From contig JACYMD010000004.1 in the NCBI GenBank assembly GCA_015272215.1, forward strand, positions 1 through 64,000: a stretch of DNA of 64,000 bases. Reading direction: 5' to 3'. Position numbers and translations under genes: made by a program. Below are positions 35,426 through 44,441 of this stretch, one piece after another; positions within the stretch are counted from its first letter, which is position 1; every line of letters begins with the position of its first letter. This DNA comes from Rivularia sp. T60_A2020_040. GTDB taxonomy: Bacteria > Cyanobacteriota > Cyanobacteriia > Cyanobacteriales > Nostocaceae. The notes under the pieces were generated by a model, which was not told the origin of the DNA, searched no databases, and saw only the letters and a program-made list of their open reading frames with translations.

Positions 35426-38383
35426 ATGAAAAAAAACACCATTTATAATTATATAAATATAATTCTGTTACAGGGTTTATATTTAGCAATAGCGAGTTTT
35501 GGAATTAAATCGCTGGTGGCAACCGCAGAAGAAACCACAACGCCATCGCGATTTGCACAAGGCAATATTTTGAATCATCAAAAATTGAATAATGCTTCTA
35601 AGCTAAACAAAATTAATCAAAAGTATCCAGAAAAACTACCATTAGGGAAAGTATGGGTAGTTGGTGAGCAAAAAGAAGTTGAGCCAAAATCATTTACTTG
35701 GGTAGTTAATGACACTAAAAAGGCAGTGCAACAGCCTTATTTAGAATTGGATAAACAACAGAATAAACAGCAAACTAAGCCATCTACAACTGCTAAACCA
35801 GCCGCAAAAGATAGTTTTAAAAATTTTGATACTGTAATTAAAGATACTGATATTTCCAAAGGTTTGTTTACTATTTATAGAGATAAAGAAAAAAATAAAA
35901 TATATTTAGAAGTTCAGCCAACCCAGTTGAATAAAAATTATTTAGCAACAGCAACTTTAGAATCGGGTATTGGTGAAGCCGGAATTTACAGCGGGATGCC
36001 TTTACAGGATTTTCTATTTTACTTTGAACGGGTAAATAATAATTTAAACTTTGTAGTTCGTAATGTGAACTTCCGTACTCAGGAAGGAGATCCTCAATCA
36101 CGTTCTTTAGCAAGGTCTTTTAGCGATTCTGTACTTTATCGAGTTAAAATTCAAAGTATTCATCCCCAACGTAAAAGTATATTAATCGATTTAGGGGATT
36201 TACTACTTGCGGATTTAGCCGGATTATCTGCGAGTTTAGGAGTACCGGGAACCCAAGAGGAATCTTATTTTGGTAGTGCCAAAGTTTTTCCAGAAAATAT
36301 GGAAATTCAGTCAATTTTGAACTTTTCCGGTGGTAGTAGTAAAACAAAAAACCCCAAATTTAGAACTTTGGCTGATAAACGTGGTTTTACCTTAAAGCTG
36401 CATTACAGTCTTTCTCAACTACCGGATAATAATTATCGTCCCCGTTTAGCCGACGAAAGGGTGGGTTATTTTATTACAGCTTACCAAGATTTATCGAGTA
36501 AAGACCCCAGAGATTCTTTTGTACGTTATGTAAATCGCTGGAATTTAGTAAAAAAGTATCCCAATGCAAGTATTTCCGAACCAAAGAAACCGATTGTTTA
36601 TTGGATAGATAATGCTACACCCTATGAATATCGGGAAGCAATTAAAGAAGGGGTTTTAATGTGGAATCGAGCCTTTGAAACGGCTGGGTTTAAAAATGCC
36701 ATAGAAGTCAAGCAAATGCCAGACAGTGCTACTTGGGACCCCTCAGACATCCGTTATAATACCATTCGTTGGATTAATACCGTAGATGGATATTTTGCCA
36801 TGGGACCATCCAGAGTTAATCCTTTGACTGGAGAAATTTTAGATGCGGATATATTAATCGATGCTAGTTTAGTTACTTCTCTTAAGAAAGATTATCAGCA
36901 AATTGTTCAACCAAGTCAATCTCAAAATCGGACTTCTTTATCAGCAATGATGCAGAATCGTCTGTTATGTAAAAATAGTTTGAATGTAGAAGATAGCGAT
37001 TCTGAAGAACTTGGGGAAATAGAAGGATTTGTAGAAAGTTTATCCAAATTAGCGGGTAAATACGACCTTTGTTACGGAATAGAAGCTACAAACCAATTTG
37101 GTTATGGGAAATTAGCACTTTCGCTGCTCAGAGACTTACCACCAACGAGTCAGCAAACTAAAGATTATATTCATCAATATTTACGCCTAATTGTTGCTCA
37201 CGAAGTTGGTCATACTTTGGGTTTGAGACACAACTTCCGGGGTAGTACAATGTTATCTCCCAAAGAAATGAACGATAGGAGTATTACTAGTATTAGGGGT
37301 CAAGTTTCTTCAGTCATGGACTATATTCCTCCTAATATTGCTCCTGAAGGTGTTAAGCAGGGTGATTATTTTCCTAGTATTATTGGTCCTTATGATGCAT
37401 GGGCAATTAAATATGGTTATGCTGAATTTAAAGCTACATCTAGCACTGCTGAAAAGCCATTTTTACAAAAAATCGCCGCAGAATCTGATAAACCAGAGTA
37501 TAGTTATGCCACAGACGAAGATGTTTACGATTTAGATCCGACTGCCGATGCATGGGATAATAGTTCTAATGTGTTGCTTTATTCTAAGTGGCAGATGGAT
37601 AATGCTCGCCAAATGTGGGAGAGAATAAATAAGCGCTATCCTTTGGAGGGAGAAAGTTACAGCGATGTCCGCGACCGATTTGGTGCAGTATTAAGTAACT
37701 ATTTTCAACAAATTTACTATACTTCAAAATACATCGGTGGTCAGTCATTCTACCGAGTTTACGCTAGTAAAGACCAAAATCGACTACCATTTGAAGCCGT
37801 ATCCCTGGAAAAACAACGGCAAGCTTTAGAAGTTTTAGAGAATTATATTTTCGCCGAAGATGCTTTCAACTTTTCTCCAGAATTATTGAATAAATTAGCA
37901 CCATCTCGCTGGAGACATTGGGGAAGTAATCCTCAAGTTGGTCGTTTGGATTATCCCATCCACGACCTGGTATTATTTATGCAGAACATGGTTTTATCTG
38001 ATTTACTTTCTAGCGATCGGCTTTCTCGTCTCAAAGATATTGAGTTAAAAAGTAATAATGGGGAATCTCTGAGTTTACCGGAGTTATTTAATACGCTTCA
38101 AGATAGTATTTGGACGGAAGTATTCAAATCTAAAGAAAAAGACTTGGAAATTTCCAGTTTACGTCGGGGTTTACAGCGAAAATATTTAGATATTTTGACT
38201 AATATGGTGTTGCGAAAAGTTAGTGTTCCTGATGATGCACGTACTTTAGCATGGTACAAACTACGTCAATTAGGTGAAAAATTAGAAGAAGTTAATTCCA
38301 AAGATGAATATACCAAAGCGCATTTATTAGAAACACGTCAGAGAATTAATAAAGTCTTAGATGCTCCTTTACAAACTAATTAA
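35426..38383 (+). CDS. Zinc-dependent metalloprotease (DUF5117/DUF5118 type)
   Basis: A large secreted or periplasmic protein (985 residues from ATG at 35426; a GGAG ribosome binding site 9 nt upstream supports this choice over the TTG at 35411). It has an N-terminal hydrophobic signal (about residues 10-28) and the zinc motif HEVGHTLGLRH beginning at residue 592 (HExxHxxGxxH, metzincin-like). The N-terminal region carries the domain of the DUF5117 family (VARSFSDSVLYRVKIQ-like stretch), and the central VRDR/Glu-rich and C-terminal regions match the long DUF5118-type proteins of bacteria. The substrate is unknown. It is monocistronic. The length is normal for the family. Confidence 0.85.
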   Translation: MKKNTIYNYINIILLQGLYLAIASFGIKSLVATAEETTTPSRFAQGNILNHQKLNNASKLNKINQKYPEKLPLGKVWVVGEQKEVEPKSFTWVVNDTKKAVQQPYLELDKQQNKQQTKPSTTAKPAAKDSFKNFDTVIKDTDISKGLFTIYRDKEKNKIYLEVQPTQLNKNYLATATLESGIGEAGIYSGMPLQDFLFYFERVNNNLNFVVRNVNFRTQEGDPQSRSLARSFSDSVLYRVKIQSIHPQRKSILIDLGDLLLADLAGLSASLGVPGTQEESYFGSAKVFPENMEIQSILNFSGGSSKTKNPKFRTLADKRGFTLKLHYSLSQLPDNNYRPRLADERVGYFITAYQDLSSKDPRDSFVRYVNRWNLVKKYPNASISEPKKPIVYWIDNATPYEYREAIKEGVLMWNRAFETAGFKNAIEVKQMPDSATWDPSDIRYNTIRWINTVDGYFAMGPSRVNPLTGEILDADILIDASLVTSLKKDYQQIVQPSQSQNRTSLSAMMQNRLLCKNSLNVEDSDSEELGEIEGFVESLSKLAGKYDLCYGIEATNQFGYGKLALSLLRDLPPTSQQTKDYIHQYLRLIVAHEVGHTLGLRHNFRGSTMLSPKEMNDRSITSIRGQVSSVMDYIPPNIAPEGVKQGDYFPSIIGPYDAWAIKYGYAEFKATSSTAEKPFLQKIAAESDKPEYSYATDEDVYDLDPTADAWDNSSNVLLYSKWQMDNARQMWERINKRYPLEGESYSDVRDRFGAVLSNYFQQIYYTSKYIGGQSFYRVYASKDQNRLPFEAVSLEKQRQALEVLENYIFAEDAFNFSPELLNKLAPSRWRHWGSNPQVGRLDYPIHDLVLFMQNMVLSDLLSSDRLSRLKDIELKSNNGESLSLPELFNTLQDSIWTEVFKSKEKDLEISSLRRGLQRKYLDILTNMVLRKVSVPDDARTLAWYKLRQLGEKLEEVNSKDEYTKAHLLETRQRINKVLDAPLQTN

Positions 38384-38405
38384 AGTTGACATTGAATAGA
38401 GAGAA

Positions 38406-38957
38406 TTATTTATTAATAATCTGCTCAACTGCAACAGAAACATCATCAAATGCAAGGGGTTGAATTGTTCCGGTAGTAAGGGTAAATTTAGTGGCGTAGT
38501 CTCCATCTAAAGGGTTTCTAAACACCACTAAATGCAATTTTTTCAGATTAACAACCCAATATTCTTTAATTCCTGCTTCAGCATAAATTTTGCTTTTCTT
38601 TTCCAAATCTTTTTCTAAACTAGAATTAGAATACTCAATTATCCAGAAAATATTTTCTACATAGGGGTGATGTTCTCTGTAATCTCTTCCTAAACGTTGA
38701 ACAATGGCTAAATCAGGTTCCGGTTCGGAATCGTTGGGTAAAGTGACTGGTTTAGCTTGACGAATTTTAGCACGCTTACCCAATAATTCACTTAAATACT
38801 CCCCCGCTTCATCACTACAATAAGCATGAGGTTCACCTTCTGGTGACATTTGGACAATTTCTCCTTTTAATAATTCAACTTTACGTTCGAGCAAAATCCC
38901 AGCAGCAATCATCTGGTGATAATCTTCAACCGTCCACTTTGCAGTAATAGAAGTCAT
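38406..38957 (-). CDS. Uma2 family endonuclease-like protein (DUF820)
   Basis: The 183-residue protein matches the Uma2/DUF820 family, abundant in cyanobacteria, with a PD-(D/E)xK-like fold. Signs: YHQMIAAGILLERKVELLKGEIVQMSPEG (about 13-41), EPDLAIVQ (about 76-83), WIIEYSNSSLEKDLEKKSKIYAEAGIKEYW (about 106-135). The Asp of EPDLAI, the Glu of IIEYS and the Lys of KKSKIYAEAG are the putative active site. Biochemical activity is not established for most members, and they are often found near mobile regions. No partner gene is adjacent here. ATG start at 38957. Confidence 0.85.
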   Translation of the reverse strand: MTSITAKWTVEDYHQMIAAGILLERKVELLKGEIVQMSPEGEPHAYCSDEAGEYLSELLGKRAKIRQAKPVTLPNDSEPEPDLAIVQRLGRDYREHHPYVENIFWIIEYSNSSLEKDLEKKSKIYAEAGIKEYWVVNLKKLHLVVFRNPLDGDYATKFTLTTGTIQPLAFDDVSVAVEQIINK

Positions 38958-39193
38958 ATAGCTCGCTTCTCCCCGTAATCATATTATTCCATATTAGAGC
39001 ATTGGTTTTTATCTACAATCTGAATGCGGATTGGATATGTCATGGGCTTAGCATCTATCAACTTGAACGTACACAGAGTTTACCCTAAAATCACAAATCA
39101 TCTCCATCGCAACAAAATTACGTATTAAAAAAAAGATGAAATAAATTCCATCTTCTATAGTGCGAATTAAATTTTGATATATTTAAATTTAAT

Positions 39194-39928
39194 TTAACTT
39201 CTCAATGCTCTCACAAAACGTTGTAAACCTTTAAATATATTCTGACTTTTGGCTGCTACAGTTTCACCTTCACCTTGTGGTTGTCCGTTGGATATAATTG
39301 CATCCAATTCATCACCATTCGGTTTTTTGGGTAATTCAGCAACTTTTTGATAATCACCGTCTTTTTCTACCCAAACTGACCATAATCCAGGATAACAACG
39401 AAATACCGCAGCTTCTTCAAATATTGGACGTAGATAATAACAAGATTCAATCGTATTAATAAAACGTTGGCGAGTTTGTCGTGCTGTATAGCCAATACCG
39501 ACAATACTCGCATCTTCCAAACGAGGAGCAAATATGACAAAAGGACGATTTTCGCCGATATATTCGCATATTTTTTCTAACTGCGGTACTTCCACCGAGG
39601 TAGGTTGAACAAACAAGAAAATTTCATCTTCTGGTTGAACTTTTGATTGTAATGAAGCCATTCTACCAGTACCAATATCTAAAAGTTGAAAAGGTACCTC
39701 ATTCCAATCACGACGAGCTAGAGCTGCACTACCAGCATCGGCAAATAAAATCTTTAATTTATCACCATATTCTGCAAAAGCCGGTAAAAATTGTTCTGCT
39801 GCTGGTAATGCTTTTAATTCCGGAAACAGTAACTCAACTTGTAGACGAGTATAACCATCTGCAAGAGCAGCTTGAGTTGCAACACGTGCTTGAACAATTG
39901 CTTCTTCTAAAGTTTTGGGAAGTTGCAT
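39194..39928 (-). CDS. DUF1995 family protein
   Basis: A 244-residue protein of DUF1995, found in cyanobacteria and plant chloroplasts. Signs are the N-terminal PKTLEEAIVQARVATQAAL, DGYTRLQVELLFPEL, then QPTSVEVPQLEKICEYIGENRPFVIF cut at about residue 100-130, and the region after SCYYLRPI. No signal or membrane segment. Function unknown. It may act in photosynthesis or chloroplast biology in plants, but this is inference. ATG start. It is followed by a heptad array and then the cysteine desulfurase start on the same strand. Confidence 0.85.
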   Translation of the reverse strand: MQLPKTLEEAIVQARVATQAALADGYTRLQVELLFPELKALPAAEQFLPAFAEYGDKLKILFADAGSAALARRDWNEVPFQLLDIGTGRMASLQSKVQPEDEIFLFVQPTSVEVPQLEKICEYIGENRPFVIFAPRLEDASIVGIGYTARQTRQRFINTIESCYYLRPIFEEAAVFRCYPGLWSVWVEKDGDYQKVAELPKKPNGDELDAIISNGQPQGEGETVAAKSQNIFKGLQRFVRALRS

Positions 39929-39938
39929 TTTAAAAATT

Positions 39939-40051
39939 AGTTGACAGTTGATAGTTGTTGGTTGTTGGTGGTTAGTTGTTGGTTGTTGGTGGTTAGTTAA
40001 TGGTTGTTGCCTTTAACCTTTGACCTATAACCTATAACCTTTAACCTTAGA
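39939..40051. repeat. Compound heptad array
   Basis: GTTGACA, GTTGTTG/GGTGGTTA and AGGTTAA/ACCTATA variants fill the DUF1995/cysteine desulfurase spacer. The stop codon of the desulfurase gene (TAA, 40047-40049) is in the last units, read on the minus strand. Confidence 0.8.
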
Positions 40052-41204
40052 CCAAAATGGGACTTTCCAGACGACTCATGACTTGCTTTAATACCATTGC
40101 TACCCAGTCAACGTCTTTGATTGTGGTGTAACGTCCGAGGGTAATACGAATACCTCCCATTGCTGCACCTCTAGAATAGCCCATTGCAGTTAATACAGGG
40201 CTAGGACTTAGTTTACCACTATGACAGGCTGAACCGGCACTGATACCGATTCCTGCTAAATTCAGTTGACGCACAATGGTTTTACCGCTGAGTTTTTCTC
40301 CATCGGCGTATTCCAAGCAAAAACTCGCATGGTGGGGTAAACGCTGCATTAAATCACCTGTAGGGATTAAACCTCTAACATCAGCTAACTGCGAAAAAAG
40401 GCGATCGCGCAATTCGATTAACCGGGGTGTTTCTAATGGTAATTCTTGGGCTGCTAATTCTGCTGCTATCCCAAATCCAGCTATAATTGGTACCGCTTGC
40501 GTGCCAGAGCGCGATCGCATTTCTTGTCCCCCACCACTTAGTAATGGTACTAACTCGATTCCTGGACGAATGTACAATGCTCCAGTACCTTGAGGACCAT
40601 ATATTTTATGACTAGATAGACTAAGTAAATCTACAGATAAATCCTGCAAATTTATCGGTAATCTTCCCGCTGCTTGCACTGCATCTGTATGAAATAACAC
40701 TCCAGCACTGCGAGCAATTTTACCTAGTTCCTCAATTGGTTGTACGGTACCAACTTCACTTTGTCCGTAAATAATCGAAATTAAAACAGTATTATCTTGT
40801 AAAGCAGCTTTTAATTCGATTGGATTGACTCTACCTTTAGCATCAACACTCAAACGAGTAACTTCCCAACCCCAACTTTCGAGTAACTTCGCAGGCTCTG
40901 AAACCGCAGAATGTTCAACGTTAGAAATAATTAGATGTTGGGGTTTCGCATATGAGCGAGCAACTCCCATAATCGCTAAATTATTGGCTTCGGTACCCCC
41001 GGAAGTAAAAACAATCGATTCATAGGGAGCATTAATTAAACTAGCAACCTGCATTCTCGCTTGTTCTAAAATAGTCGCCGCTCGTTGTCCCCACTCATGT
41101 AAACTAGAAGGATTTCCCCATCCTTGAGTCAACACCATTTGCATCATCTCAATGGCTTCGAGACGAGTTGGGGTTGTAGCACTGTAATCTAAATAAATTT
41201 GCAT
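40047..41204 (-). CDS. Cysteine desulfurase (NifS/IscS-like)
   Basis: This 385-residue PLP enzyme converts cysteine to alanine and a protein persulfide, supplying sulfur for Fe-S clusters and thio-cofactors. PLP-binding Lys200 is in SLSSHKIYGPQG, the PLP-ring Asp174 in FHTDAVQ, and the mobile catalytic Cys327 in SAGSACHSGK. N-terminal YLDYSATTPT and GTEANNLAI are typical. Group I-like from the SACxSG loop. Length normal for the family. The start is ATG at 41204. A sufE gene is in the window but 29 kb away. The end of the gene lies in the heptad array. Confidence 0.9.
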   Translation of the reverse strand: MQIYLDYSATTPTRLEAIEMMQMVLTQGWGNPSSLHEWGQRAATILEQARMQVASLINAPYESIVFTSGGTEANNLAIMGVARSYAKPQHLIISNVEHSAVSEPAKLLESWGWEVTRLSVDAKGRVNPIELKAALQDNTVLISIIYGQSEVGTVQPIEELGKIARSAGVLFHTDAVQAAGRLPINLQDLSVDLLSLSSHKIYGPQGTGALYIRPGIELVPLLSGGGQEMRSRSGTQAVPIIAGFGIAAELAAQELPLETPRLIELRDRLFSQLADVRGLIPTGDLMQRLPHHASFCLEYADGEKLSGKTIVRQLNLAGIGISAGSACHSGKLSPSPVLTAMGYSRGAAMGGIRITLGRYTTIKDVDWVAMVLKQVMSRLESPILV

Positions 41205-41497
41205 AAAAATTCGGTTATGACATTGGAAAAAGCTGTTTTTTTCAGCTTATATAGTTTTACAAGACAATTTCTTGTAGATATCTTCTTTTTAAGCTAAATA
41301 TAGGACTATTCCCTGTAAAGATTTTTTAAGGTTTGTAGTTGCGCTTGAGTGCTGCTGATACTCATCCATCATTCCTTGATAGCACAAGTTGCGGATTGCT
41401 TCGTGAAATCAATCTTCTTATTATAGTTAGAAATTATCTCCTCAATCTTGGGAAAGATAAATGTGTCGGCTTAGTATCTATCTTTCTTTACAATCCT

Positions 41498-43123
41498 GTG
41501 CAAATTTTATTTATCCATAAGCGTCTATATTCTTTATTTTTACTAGTATTTGCTCTCACTGCTTGTCAACAACCAAAATCTGATCATCAAACTTTAAAAC
41601 CTCTGCCTCAAGATTCATTAATACAAGTTTATTTTAATCATTCTCAAAGTTCAGAGTATCAAGAGCCTTACCGTCAAAAAGTACGTGCAGGAGATAATTT
41701 AGAACAAATAATTATTGATGCTATTTCTCAAGCAAATTCTACAATAGATGTCGCTGTACAAGAATTACGTTTACCTTTACTTGCTCAAGCATTAGTTAAC
41801 AAACAACAAGCAGGAATCAAAGTTAGAGTAATTCTGGAAAATAACTATAGTCGTTCTTGGAGTGATTTTACGCCCCAGGAATTAGCAAAGTTAATACAAA
41901 GAGAACAACAGCGATATCAAGAATGGCATAAATTTGTCGATACCGATGAAGACGGTAAATTATCACAACAGGAAATTAATCAGCGAGATGCTTTAAAAAT
42001 ATTACATCATACCAAAATACCTTTAATTGATGATACTGCTGATGGTTCTAAAGGTAGCAGTTTGATGCATCATAAATTTATCGTTATAGATAATCGTTTT
42101 GTAATTGTCACTTCCGCAAATTTTACATTATCAGATATTCACGGCGATTACAGTAATTATAATAGTTTGGGTAATGCTAATAATCTATTAAAAATCGATA
42201 GTGTAGAACTCGCTGATATTTTTACAAAAGAGTTTAACATCATGTGGGGTGATGGAGTTGCAGAAAAATTTGATAGTAAATTCGGTTTGCAAAAACCTCA
42301 ACGAGATTTTCAGCAAGTAACTTTAGGAAACAGCAAAATTACAGTCACATTTTCTCCTACTTCTCCAACACAACCTTGGATTGAAAGTAGTAATGGATTA
42401 ATTGGTAAAACCTTAAATTCAGCAGTAAATTCTATCGATGCAGTCTTATTTGTCTTTTCAGCACAGCGTTTGAGCAATATTCTAGAAACACGCCACAAAC
42501 AAAACGTCAAAATTAGAACTTTATTAGAACCTGATTTTGCTTATCGTTTCTATAGCGAAAGTTTAGATATGATGGGTGTTGCTTTGAGCGATAAATGTAA
42601 ATATGAACTGAATAACCAACCTTGGCAAAATCCGATTCAAACTGTTGGTGTTCCTTTGTTAACGAAAGGTGATTTATTACATCATAAATACGCTGTTATC
42701 GATCAAAAGACAGTTATTACAGGTTCTCATAATTGGACGGAAGCTGCAAATACAGGTAACGATGAAACTGTTTTAGTAATCGAAAATCCCCAAGTCGCTG
42801 CTCATTATATAAGAGAATTTGACCGACTTTATACTAATGCTGAATTTGATATTCCTCAAAGAGTAGAGAAAAAGGTTAAACAGCAAGAAAAAGAATGTCC
42901 AGATATCAAAGCACCATCAACATTTAAGGAAATTATTCAAATTAATGTCAATACGGCGACGGTGGAAGAATTAGTTACGCTTCCTGGCGTGGGGAAGAAG
43001 TTAGCACAGCGGATTGTTAGAGCGCGTGAAGAAAAACGTTTTGATTCTTTGGAAGATTTGAAACGAGTTCCCGGTATCGGTTCTAAGATGTTAGTTCATT
43101 TACAACCACTTGTGATTTTTTAA
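41498..43123 (+). CDS. Phospholipase D-like lipoprotein with EF-hand and helix-hairpin-helix
   Basis: 541 residues from the GTG at 41498, which gives a lipoprotein signal (hydrophobic stretch ending LTAC, lipid-binding Cys). The frame is open to 41339, so the true start is uncertain. Two PLD/HKD units: M-H-H-K-F-I-V-I-D (about 190-198) and L-H-H-K-Y-A-V-I-D (about 395-403), each followed by S-A-N-F/S-H-N-W. Between residues 148 and 159 lies DTDEDGKLSQQE, a canonical EF-hand Ca-binding loop. The C-terminal 60 residues (INVNTATVEELVTLPGVGKK...) are a ComEA-like helix-hairpin-helix DNA-binding domain. This suggests a membrane-bound nuclease acting on DNA outside the cytosol, possibly calcium-controlled. 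The activity is inferred. Confidence 0.8.
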   Translation: MQILFIHKRLYSLFLLVFALTACQQPKSDHQTLKPLPQDSLIQVYFNHSQSSEYQEPYRQKVRAGDNLEQIIIDAISQANSTIDVAVQELRLPLLAQALVNKQQAGIKVRVILENNYSRSWSDFTPQELAKLIQREQQRYQEWHKFVDTDEDGKLSQQEINQRDALKILHHTKIPLIDDTADGSKGSSLMHHKFIVIDNRFVIVTSANFTLSDIHGDYSNYNSLGNANNLLKIDSVELADIFTKEFNIMWGDGVAEKFDSKFGLQKPQRDFQQVTLGNSKITVTFSPTSPTQPWIESSNGLIGKTLNSAVNSIDAVLFVFSAQRLSNILETRHKQNVKIRTLLEPDFAYRFYSESLDMMGVALSDKCKYELNNQPWQNPIQTVGVPLLTKGDLLHHKYAVIDQKTVITGSHNWTEAANTGNDETVLVIENPQVAAHYIREFDRLYTNAEFDIPQRVEKKVKQQEKECPDIKAPSTFKEIIQINVNTATVEELVTLPGVGKKLAQRIVRAREEKRFDSLEDLKRVPGIGSKMLVHLQPLVIF

Positions 43124-43196
43124 CTTTCACCTTTTCCCCTCCAAAGACATCGATTCCCCCAAACTCTTTGCTAGTCGAAGTTTAAGCGATTTCAAA

Positions 43197-43588
43197 AAAA
43201 TTTTGTCAATTTATTCGTTGAATCGAGAAAAATGTCCGGGGTGTGAGATAATTAAGGATAGATGAAACAATATTTTTATAATGGGATGGTAGTAATTTTT
43301 TTTCAAGCAGCAATATTCGATTATAAAATAAATACTCTATAAAAAAATATAATATCAGAAAAACCCTAAATAATCAAAATTTTTTTTCGATTTATTTGAA
43401 AAATTTTTGTGGAAATATACTTAAACTATAAAAGTATTTATAAAAACTAAGAATATTGAAAAAAAGTATTTTTATGGAGAAAAAGCGCATATTATATAGA
43501 TAGTACTTGTATTAATGTTGACTTTTGATTAGAGCGATAGCTTCGCTTACACTACACTATCTCCTTGTTGGGGAGCAGCTTGGCGATT
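43197..43588. repeat. 392-bp direct repeat, left copy
   Basis: An AT-rich non-coding segment beginning AAAATTTTGTCAATT and ending AGCAGCTTGGCGATT recurs without visible difference at 43945-44336. I compared both copies along their length and saw no mismatch. No open frame of note in either. Confidence 0.9.
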
Positions 43589-43707
43589 CTGTATTGAAGA
43601 ATTACTCCCCCGAACCGCTCTATGATTACCTTTCACCCGGGTTAGTGCGGTTCATCTCTTTTTAAGTCTTTTCTCTCTCTTGAAAAGTTGCTCATGGGGG
43701 AGACCAC

Positions 43708-43749
43708 GGCGCGAGTGCGGTGCGATCGCCACGGTTCCGCACCCGCGCC
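43708..43749. repeat. GC-rich hairpin
   Basis: 13-nt arms with one mismatch (43708-43720 and 43737-43749) enclose a loop that contains the HIP1 octamer GCGATCGC. It is in the spacer of the 392-bp duplication. Confidence 0.7.
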
Positions 43750-43801
43750 GGACCAAGACCGCACTTTCCGCTGTGTCCTCTGCGTCTAGAAGAGTTTTTT
43801 A

Positions 43802-43831
43802 TTTCTCCCTGGGGGAGACGCTGCGCGAACG
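43802..43831. repeat. 30-bp dispersed GC-rich element, second copy
   Basis: Matches 29867-29896, including CTCCCTGGGGGAGACGC. Confidence 0.7.
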
Positions 43832-43944
43832 GTAATCATAAAGTCGGGAAGGGAGTAGCTGACCGGGAGCACTACGGTAGTTAAATTAATCTGCTTTAAC
43901 AGTCTTGCTCGACTACATTTTCACCATTCAACTATTCAACAGCC

Positions 43945-44336
43945 AAAATTTTGTCAATTTATTCGTTGAATCGAGAAAAATGTCCGGGGTGTGAGATAAT
44001 TAAGGATAGATGAAACAATATTTTTATAATGGGATGGTAGTAATTTTTTTTCAAGCAGCAATATTCGATTATAAAATAAATACTCTATAAAAAAATATAA
44101 TATCAGAAAAACCCTAAATAATCAAAATTTTTTTTCGATTTATTTGAAAAATTTTTGTGGAAATATACTTAAACTATAAAAGTATTTATAAAAACTAAGA
44201 ATATTGAAAAAAAGTATTTTTATGGAGAAAAAGCGCATATTATATAGATAGTACTTGTATTAATGTTGACTTTTGATTAGAGCGATAGCTTCGCTTACAC
44301 TACACTATCTCCTTGTTGGGGAGCAGCTTGGCGATT
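43945..44336. repeat. 392-bp direct repeat, right copy
   Basis: The second copy of the segment at 43197-43588. It ends 105 bp upstream of the NAD(P)H dehydrogenase start codon, so it may carry a promoter or leader for that gene. The first copy sits 74 bp after the PLD-like gene. Confidence 0.9.
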
Positions 44337-44441
44337 GTTAATACTGCCTAAACACAAACGCTGCCAAGAGGAATTGGCACAACATAGGCACAAATAATTA
44401 CACTAATAGTACTCCCATTAGCTGAGTGATCGACTAAACTG

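Larger units (their letters stand above)
43589..43944. other. GC-rich spacer between the 392-bp repeats
   Basis: 356 bp with markedly higher GC than the copies. It contains a long hairpin, GGCGCGAGTGCGG (43708-43720) against CCGCACCCGCGCC (43737-43749) with one mismatch, around a HIP1 octamer, and the 30-bp element (43802-43831) also found at 29867-29896. Confidence 0.75.

Noticed and set aside
43197-44336. The 392-bp direct repeats as a retroelement with LTRs
   Set aside because: The spacer has no reverse transcriptase or integrase and no terminal TG..CA pattern was seen, so only the duplication is reported.
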